Assembly: GCA_039933775.1 (NCBI GenBank)
Contig: JBDTNK010000056.1
Location: forward strand, 1-12,963
DNA from: JBDTNK01 sp039933775
Lineage (GTDB): Bacteria; Chloroflexota; Limnocylindria; QHBO01
DNA length: 12,963 bases
Direction: 5' to 3'
This document shows positions 7,531 through 12,963 of this stretch, in pieces; position 1 is the first letter of the stretch, and each line of letters opens with the position of its first letter. The notes beneath the pieces were generated by a model, which worked only from the letters and a program-made list of their open reading frames with translations, was not told the DNA's origin and ran no database searches. A program made the translations under genes and the position numbers.

Positions 7531-8495
7531 TGACACCGGTGATCGAGATTCGCGGCCTCGTCAAGCGCTACGACGACCAGCTCGCCGTCGCCGGCATCGA
7601 CCTGACGGTCGGACCCGGTGAGATCTACGGCCTCGTCGGGCCCAATGGCGCCGGCAAGACGACCACCATGAAGATCCTCGCCACGCTGCTCGCGCCCACC
7701 GCCGGAGAGGCGCTGGTGTGCGGCATCCCGGTCACCGAGGATCCCATCGAGGTGCGCCGGCGCATCGGCTATATGCCCGATTTCTACGGCGTCTACGACG
7801 ACCTGCGGGTCTGGGAGTACCTGGATTTCTTCGCGCGCTGCTACGGCGTCCCCGCCAGGCGTCGAGTCGGCATGGTCGACGAGCTGCTCGGCATCGTGGG
7901 GCTCTCCGACAAGCGCAATGCGTACGTCGAGGCCCTCTCGCGCGGCATGCGGCAACGCCTCTGCCTGGCGCACACGCTCGTCCACGATCCGGCGCTGCTG
8001 ATCCTCGACGAGCCGGCCTCGGGCCTTGATCCGCGGGCGCGGGTCGAGATGCGCGAGATCCTGCGCGAGCTGCGCGGCATGGGCAAGACGATCCTGGTCT
8101 CAAGCCACATCCTGCCCGAGCTGGCAGAGATGTGCACCGCGGTCGGCATCATCGACCGTGGGCGCCTGCTGCGCTCGGGCCGGATCGCCGACATCGAGCG
8201 TTCGCTGCGCGCCAACGCGCTGCTGCGCATCGACGTCGTGGGCGACGCCGCGGCGGCGGCCGAGTGGCTGGGAACCAGATCCGGGGTCGCCGACGTCCTG
8301 CCGGTCGATGGTGCTCCGGCGGGCATCGCGCGCATCGAGGCGACCTACGACGGGGACCCCGACGCCCAGGCCGCACTGCTGCGCGACATGATCGCGGCGG
8401 GGCACGTGATCTCGGGCTTCACCCAGGCGGCGAGCGATCTCGAGGAGATCTTCCTCAAGGTCACCGGCCGCGACGACGAAGAGGAGGCGGCATGA
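7530..8495 (+). CDS. ABC transporter ATP-binding protein
   Basis: A 321-residue nucleotide-binding subunit of an ABC-2 type (exporter-like) transporter. It is cytoplasmic and powers the permease encoded next. Seen: Walker A GPNGAGKT at 37-44; Q-loop region GYMPDF at 80-85 with Asp (D84) in place of the usual Gln; signature LSRGM at 136-140 in place of LSGGQ; Walker B LLILDE at 156-161; D-loop SGLD; and the H-loop H193 in SSHIL. LSRGM and an acidic Q-loop occur in related drug- and Gld-type exporters, so activity is still expected. About 80 extra C-terminal residues (after 230) form the usual accessory domain. GGAGG lies 11 bases upstream inside the previous gene, whose stop overlaps this start by 1 base, and the stop overlaps the permease start by 4. 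The substrate is not indicated. Confidence 0.95.
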   Translation: MTPVIEIRGLVKRYDDQLAVAGIDLTVGPGEIYGLVGPNGAGKTTTMKILATLLAPTAGEALVCGIPVTEDPIEVRRRIGYMPDFYGVYDDLRVWEYLDFFARCYGVPARRRVGMVDELLGIVGLSDKRNAYVEALSRGMRQRLCLAHTLVHDPALLILDEPASGLDPRARVEMREILRELRGMGKTILVSSHILPELAEMCTAVGIIDRGRLLRSGRIADIERSLRANALLRIDVVGDAAAAAEWLGTRSGVADVLPVDGAPAGIARIEATYDGDPDAQAALLRDMIAAGHVISGFTQAASDLEEIFLKVTGRDDEEEAA

Positions 8496-9646
8496 CGGCC
8501 AGCGAGATCCCGGTCCGCGCCTCCGCGCCGAGGGAGTTCCTGTCGGCGGTCGGCACCATCATGGTCAAGGAACTCCGCTCGCGGATGCGCGGCCGCCGTG
8601 CCTTCGTGGTGCTGACGGTGTATCTCGCCATCCTGGCGCTCATCGCCTATGGCGCCTACGTCGTCATCGTCCCGAACGCGCAGGCGCAGGGCGGCTTCGG
8701 CGGCCCGGTCAACGCATCGGCCATGGTGGGGCAGGCGATCTTCATCCTGCTCTCCGTATTTCAGCTGCTCCTGGTGTGCTTCATCGCGCCGGCATTCACC
8801 GCCGGTGCGGTGAGCCTCGAGCGCGAGAAGCAGACGCTCGATCTGCTGATCAGCACGCCCATGCGCCCCGGCGCGATCATCGTCGGCAAGCTGCTGGCGG
8901 CCCTCGCCTTCGTGTTTCTGATGATCCTGGCGGCCGTGCCGCTCTCCGCCCTGGTGCTGCTCTACGGCGGAGCAGAGGCCGAGGACATCGTCCGTCAGCA
9001 GGTCGTGCTGCTGGCCACGGCCGTGGGGCTGGGCGCCATCGGCCTCTTCTTCTCGGCGCTCATCAAGCGCACGCAGGCGGCCACGGTGCTGACCTACATC
9101 ACGATGCTGGCCCTGACCGTCGGCACGATCCTGCTCTTCGTGTTCTGGTCCGCTCTCATCGTGCGCGGCAACGAGGAGGCCGGCCGATTCGGCGGCAACG
9201 ACCGCGCGCCCGAGTGGCTCGTCTACCCGAACCCGGTGATCGCGATGACCGATGTGATGGCCGAGACCGAGGCCGAGTCCTTCGGCGGTATGACCCAGAT
9301 CCTGGCCCAGATCCGCGGCGTCGAGCTCGGCTTCGACGGCGGCGGGGCCGCCATCGACTGCGCGCCGGGGATGCCGTGCCAGGAGCCTGGCCCGGGGCAG
9401 CCGGATGTCGGATTCAACAACACGGTGGTCGGGCACTTCTGGCCGCGTGTCTCGATGACGCTCGCCGGCGCGGCCGTGCTCCTGACCCTCGTCTCGATGC
9501 GCCTCATCGTGCCGGTCGGCATGCGCTTCGTCTTTCGTCGCAGGCGGACGTCCGCGGCAGCGGACGCCGATGGCGGCATCGTCGACTCGCCACTGCCGGC
9601 CGGCGAGCCGCCGACCGAGGCGAACGCCGAGGAGCCACCGGCGTGA
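8492..9646 (+). CDS. ABC-2 type permease subunit
   Basis: A 384-residue membrane protein of the ABC-2 permease family and partner of the ATPase just upstream (ATGA overlap, AGGAGG 5 bases before the start). Hydrophobic helices lie near 38-60, 78-103, 132-158, 170-190, 198-226 and 322-344. The cytoplasmic block SLEREKQTLDLLISTPM at 108-124 is the family's characteristic coupling segment after the second helix. Between the fifth and sixth helices is a large extracytoplasmic loop (about 227-321), much longer than in compact ABC-2 permeases. It carries C290 and C296 in CAPGMPC, which might form a disulphide. The C-terminal tail (from 350) is Arg-rich and then acidic/Pro-rich, probably cytoplasmic. 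The 384-residue length fits two copies per transporter. Its stop overlaps the next gene's GTG by 4 bases. The substrate is unknown. Confidence 0.93.
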   Translation: MTASEIPVRASAPREFLSAVGTIMVKELRSRMRGRRAFVVLTVYLAILALIAYGAYVVIVPNAQAQGGFGGPVNASAMVGQAIFILLSVFQLLLVCFIAPAFTAGAVSLEREKQTLDLLISTPMRPGAIIVGKLLAALAFVFLMILAAVPLSALVLLYGGAEAEDIVRQQVVLLATAVGLGAIGLFFSALIKRTQAATVLTYITMLALTVGTILLFVFWSALIVRGNEEAGRFGGNDRAPEWLVYPNPVIAMTDVMAETEAESFGGMTQILAQIRGVELGFDGGGAAIDCAPGMPCQEPGPGQPDVGFNNTVVGHFWPRVSMTLAGAAVLLTLVSMRLIVPVGMRFVFRRRRTSAAADADGGIVDSPLPAGEPPTEANAEEPPA

Positions 9647-11502
9647 CCGATTCCCGCCTCAGCACGCTGCTGCGCGAGAGCCTGGGGGCCGATGCAGTCG
9701 CCCGGTTGCGCACGCTCCGCGGGCGTCTCTGGCGCCGTCGCGCAATCATGCTCGCCGCCCCCATCATCGCCATCGGGCTGGCCATCGCCGCGCTGACGCT
9801 GCTGGTCGGGCGCAGCGTGGCCATCGAGCAGCTCCCCTTCGTGCTCGCCGGCATCGCCGCGGCAACGCTCGTGGCCTGGCTGGCGGCGAGCTGGCTGCGC
9901 CGGCCGTCATTGGCCGAGACGGCGCGGCGCGCCGACACGGAGCTCGGACTGCAGGAGCGGCTGGGAACCGCGCTCGAGCTGCTCGAGCGCGGCGCAGCGG
10001 AGCCACTGGAGGCGCGCCAGCTCGACGATGCGCGCGCCCGGCTGGCCGCCGCACCGATCAGCACGGCATTCAAGCCGCACCCGCCACGTCGAACGCTTGG
10101 CGCGGGCGCCGTGGCCCTGGGCCTGATCGCGCTGCTCACGATCTGGCCAAACCCGCAGGACGACCTGCTGAACGAGCGTCGCGCCATCCGCGACGCGAGC
10201 CGCAGCGTGGCGGAGCGGGTCGAGGAGCTGGCCGAGGAGGCCGAGGCGCGCGGCGCCGAGACTCAGGACCCGCGGCGCGAGGAGCTCGTCGAGGAGCTGC
10301 GCGAGCTGGCCCGCCAGCTGCGCGAGCAGGGCGACGACCGCGAGGCAACGCTGGCGCGCATCGGCTCGGTGCAGGAGTCGCTCGATCGGATGCGTGACCC
10401 ACAGGCGGCGGCGCTCGATGCGGCGCTGACCCAGCTGGCACGCGCGACATCACGCGCGGCGAGCGGCGACGAGACGGCAAATCCCGAGGGCGACGGCGAG
10501 CAGGCCGCAGCCGACCTCGAGCAGCTGGCCAACGAGGCCGGCGAGATGAGCGAGGTCCAGGCACGCGAACGCGCCGAGGCGATCAGGTCCGCGGCCGAGG
10601 GAGCCGCGGCCGGGCAGGCCGAGATCGCGTCACAGCTGGCGGAAGCCGCTGATGCCCTCGAGCGTGCCGCGCAGAGCGGCGACCCGGCCGATCGTGCCGC
10701 TGCCGAAGCAGCGCTGCGCAGCGCTGCCGAGGCCTTCCGCGGCGCGGAGCGCGATCGACAGCTACAGCGCGATGTGGCGCGAGCCCAATCGGAGCTTTCT
10801 GACGGGTCGCGCCAGGTGGCGCGCGCCGGCGATCCGGCGCCGGGCAGCAGCGGCCAACCGGGAACTGGCTCGGCCAACAACCCCGGCCAGCCGGGAGCCA
10901 GTGGCGCTCCGGGAAGCGGCAACAATCCGGGCGCATCGGGCCAGCCGGGAGAGCCCGGGGCTTCGGGGGCGCCCGGCGGCAGCAACCAGCCGGGTGCCTC
11001 CGGCGCACCGGGAAGCGGCAATCAGCCGGGGTCCGGCAATCAGCCGGGTTCGGGCAACCAGCCCGGTTCGGGCAACCAGCCCGGCAGCGGCAACCAGCCC
11101 GGCAGCGGCAACCAGCCCGGCAGCGGGCCCGGCGCCGGTGGCGGTGGGACGACGGCGCGCCGCATCCCCGGCGGCGGCCTGCGCACCGGCGGATTCGACG
11201 GACCGACGCAGGGCAACAAGGGCTTCGAGGTCGACGGGTCGGACGGCGTCTTCACCGACTTCGACCGCGTCGGCGAGCCGGGCGATCCGGACTTCATCGC
11301 GGGGCAGGGCGGCGATGGCGGCAGCGAGCAGACCGGTAGCGGCAACGGTGTCGGCTTCGACAACGACAGCGTCGTGCCATATGCATCGGTCTATGGCCTC
11401 TTCCGCGATTTCGCCAACAACCAGCTCGACAACCAGGACGTGCCCGTCACGTTGAAGGACTTCGTCCGTGACTACTTCAGCCGGCTGGAGCCGACGCAAT
11501 GA
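9643..11502 (+). CDS. DUF4175-like envelope protein with coiled coil and Gly/Pro-rich repeat
   Basis: A 619-residue protein starting at a GTG that overlaps the permease stop by 4 bases; upstream frame without similarity was discarded. Helices near 33-56 and 63-87 and a third at 151-168 flank the block AETARRADTELGLQERLGTA (91-110), which matches DUF4175-type proteins of MoxR/DUF58 clusters. Positive charges put residues 88-150 inside and everything after 170 outside. Residues 170-390 are almost pure Glu/Arg/Ala/Leu heptads, a long coiled coil. Residues 397-497 are Gly/Pro/Ser/Asn/Gln-rich, ending in six exact GNQPGS copies (459-494). The C-terminal about 45 residues (VVPYASVYGLFRDF...VRDYFSRLEP) form a conserved-looking cap that I have seen at the end of such proteins. 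It has no cysteine. A structural or tethering role in the cell envelope is likely, with no enzymatic motif. Confidence 0.85.
   Translation: MTDSRLSTLLRESLGADAVARLRTLRGRLWRRRAIMLAAPIIAIGLAIAALTLLVGRSVAIEQLPFVLAGIAAATLVAWLAASWLRRPSLAETARRADTELGLQERLGTALELLERGAAEPLEARQLDDARARLAAAPISTAFKPHPPRRTLGAGAVALGLIALLTIWPNPQDDLLNERRAIRDASRSVAERVEELAEEAEARGAETQDPRREELVEELRELARQLREQGDDREATLARIGSVQESLDRMRDPQAAALDAALTQLARATSRAASGDETANPEGDGEQAAADLEQLANEAGEMSEVQARERAEAIRSAAEGAAAGQAEIASQLAEAADALERAAQSGDPADRAAAEAALRSAAEAFRGAERDRQLQRDVARAQSELSDGSRQVARAGDPAPGSSGQPGTGSANNPGQPGASGAPGSGNNPGASGQPGEPGASGAPGGSNQPGASGAPGSGNQPGSGNQPGSGNQPGSGNQPGSGNQPGSGNQPGSGPGAGGGGTTARRIPGGGLRTGGFDGPTQGNKGFEVDGSDGVFTDFDRVGEPGDPDFIAGQGGDGGSEQTGSGNGVGFDNDSVVPYASVYGLFRDFANNQLDNQDVPVTLKDFVRDYFSRLEPTQ
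11017..11124 (+). repeat. Six tandem 18-base repeats coding GNQPGS
   Basis: Six uninterrupted in-frame units, consensus GGCAACCAGCCCGGCAGC. Units 4-6 (11071-11124) are identical base for base. Unit 3 differs only in the last codon (TTCG for CAGC in the last four bases). Units 1-2 also have AAT and CCG synonymous changes. The gradient suggests recent expansion by slippage or unequal exchange at the 3' side. All changes are silent, so the peptide GNQPGS is preserved. It lies inside the DUF4175-like gene and lengthens a flexible linker between coiled coil and C-terminal cap. Confidence 0.95.
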
Positions 11503-11509
11503 GGAACCG

Positions 11510-12529
<1,020 letters not shown>

Positions 12530-12541
12530 GCAGGCGGCAGC

Positions 12542-12963
12542 ATGACCCAGGCGCGCCCCGCCGCGCGCGATGCGGACCGGCTCTTCGACGAGACTTTTTT
12601 GCGTCGCCTCGAGCAGCTCGAGCTCGCCTCGCGCCGCATGACCGCGGGGCGCATGAAGGGCGAGCGGCGCAGCGTGCGGCGTGGGCAGAGCATCGAGTTC
12701 GCCGACTACCGCACCTACGCCAGCGGCGACGACCTGCGGCAGCTCGACTGGAACGTCTACGCCCGGCTGGAGCGCCTCTTCATCCGCCTCTTCGTCGAGG
12801 AGGAGGACGTCACGGTCCACGTCCTGGTCGACGCGTCGCGCTCGATGGACTTCGGCGAGCCGAACAAGCTGGACTTCGCACGACGCGCGGCGGCGGCGCT
12901 GGCCTACCTGGGCCTGGCGCATCTCGATCGCGTCAGCGTCGCCTTTTTGGGGGACGGGCACGC
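12542..12963 (+). CDS. DUF58 family protein, truncated by the right window edge
   Basis: The first 140 residues of a DUF58 protein (PF01882), the usual partner of MoxR ATPases. Seen: the N-terminal helix FLRRLEQLELASRR; the diagnostic block RRGQSIEFADYR (46-57) and GDDLRQLDWNVYARL (62-76); then the start of a von Willebrand A-like fold with an intact metal site DASRSM at 97-102 (D97, S99, S101), followed by NKLDFARRAAAALAYL. These proteins are thought to present a metal-dependent protein-interaction surface whose partner is acted on by MoxR. The start is the ATG at 12542, 12 bases after the MoxR stop, with a weak AGGCGG ahead of it. The frame is open to the last base, so the gene continues outside the window. 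Confidence 0.93.
   Translation, partial: MTQARPAARDADRLFDETFLRRLEQLELASRRMTAGRMKGERRSVRRGQSIEFADYRTYASGDDLRQLDWNVYARLERLFIRLFVEEEDVTVHVLVDASRSMDFGEPNKLDFARRAAAALAYLGLAHLDRVSVAFLGDGH

Noticed and set aside
8345..9436. A 363-codon minus-strand open frame opposite the permease
   Set aside because: Asp/Arg/His/Gln-rich antisense translation of membrane helices; the sense strand has family motifs and tight operon overlaps.
8776..9642. Upstream extension of the DUF4175-like frame by 289 codons
   Set aside because: The extension is out-of-frame permease sequence with Arg-rich noise. The GTG at 9643 gives the typical 4-base operon overlap and the expected N-terminal helices.
11017..11124. Tandem repeats as a CRISPR array
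   Set aside because: The 18-base units are directly adjacent without spacers, keep the reading frame and encode a constant peptide.
10830..11135. Gly/Pro-rich region as true collagen-like triple helix
   Set aside because: Strict Gly-X-Y periodicity is broken repeatedly (GNQPGS units, SANNPG), so a flexible linker is the safer reading.

Overview
The window is about 13 kb of very GC-rich bacterial DNA, tightly packed on both strands with 10 protein genes (two of them cut by the window edges). I see no RNA genes, mobile elements or CRISPR. The longest non-coding stretch is the roughly 155-base divergent region near 4940-5094. The gene set (a six-gene ABC exporter/DUF4175/MoxR/DUF58 cluster, a DUF1015 protein, a GAF-GAF histidine kinase) and the GC bias fit a high-GC Chloroflexota bacterium, with Actinobacteriota as an alternative. 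That assignment is inference from gene content only.

Minus strand, right to left from about 4950 to 1: a six-helix, double-GAF sensor histidine kinase; queG (epoxyqueuosine reductase), whose GTG start overlaps the kinase stop by 4 bases; an 85-base gap holding a perfect 18-base palindrome; a DUF1015 protein that looks leaderless (TACACT ends 7 bases before its ATG); and, 8 bases further on, the first 21 codons of an unidentified gene that runs off the left edge.

Plus strand, 5095 to the right edge: a compact six-gene operon with overlaps of 1, 4 and 4 bases and then gaps of 7 and 12 bases. The order is (1) an exported and membrane-anchored 811-aa protein with a glutamine-amidotransferase-like fold and no cysteine, (2) an ABC ATPase, (3) an ABC-2 permease, (4) a DUF4175-like protein with three helices, a long coiled coil and a Gly/Pro-rich repeat, (5) a MoxR AAA+ ATPase, (6) a DUF58 protein, truncated by the window edge. 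Predicted topology puts the bulk of proteins 1 and 4 outside the membrane and the ATPases plus DUF58 inside. My working hypothesis is an envelope-spanning machine in which the MoxR/DUF58 chaperone pair assembles or remodels an ABC-transporter complex with large extracytoplasmic parts. No individual family here is new, but the function of the combined operon is, to my knowledge, not established.
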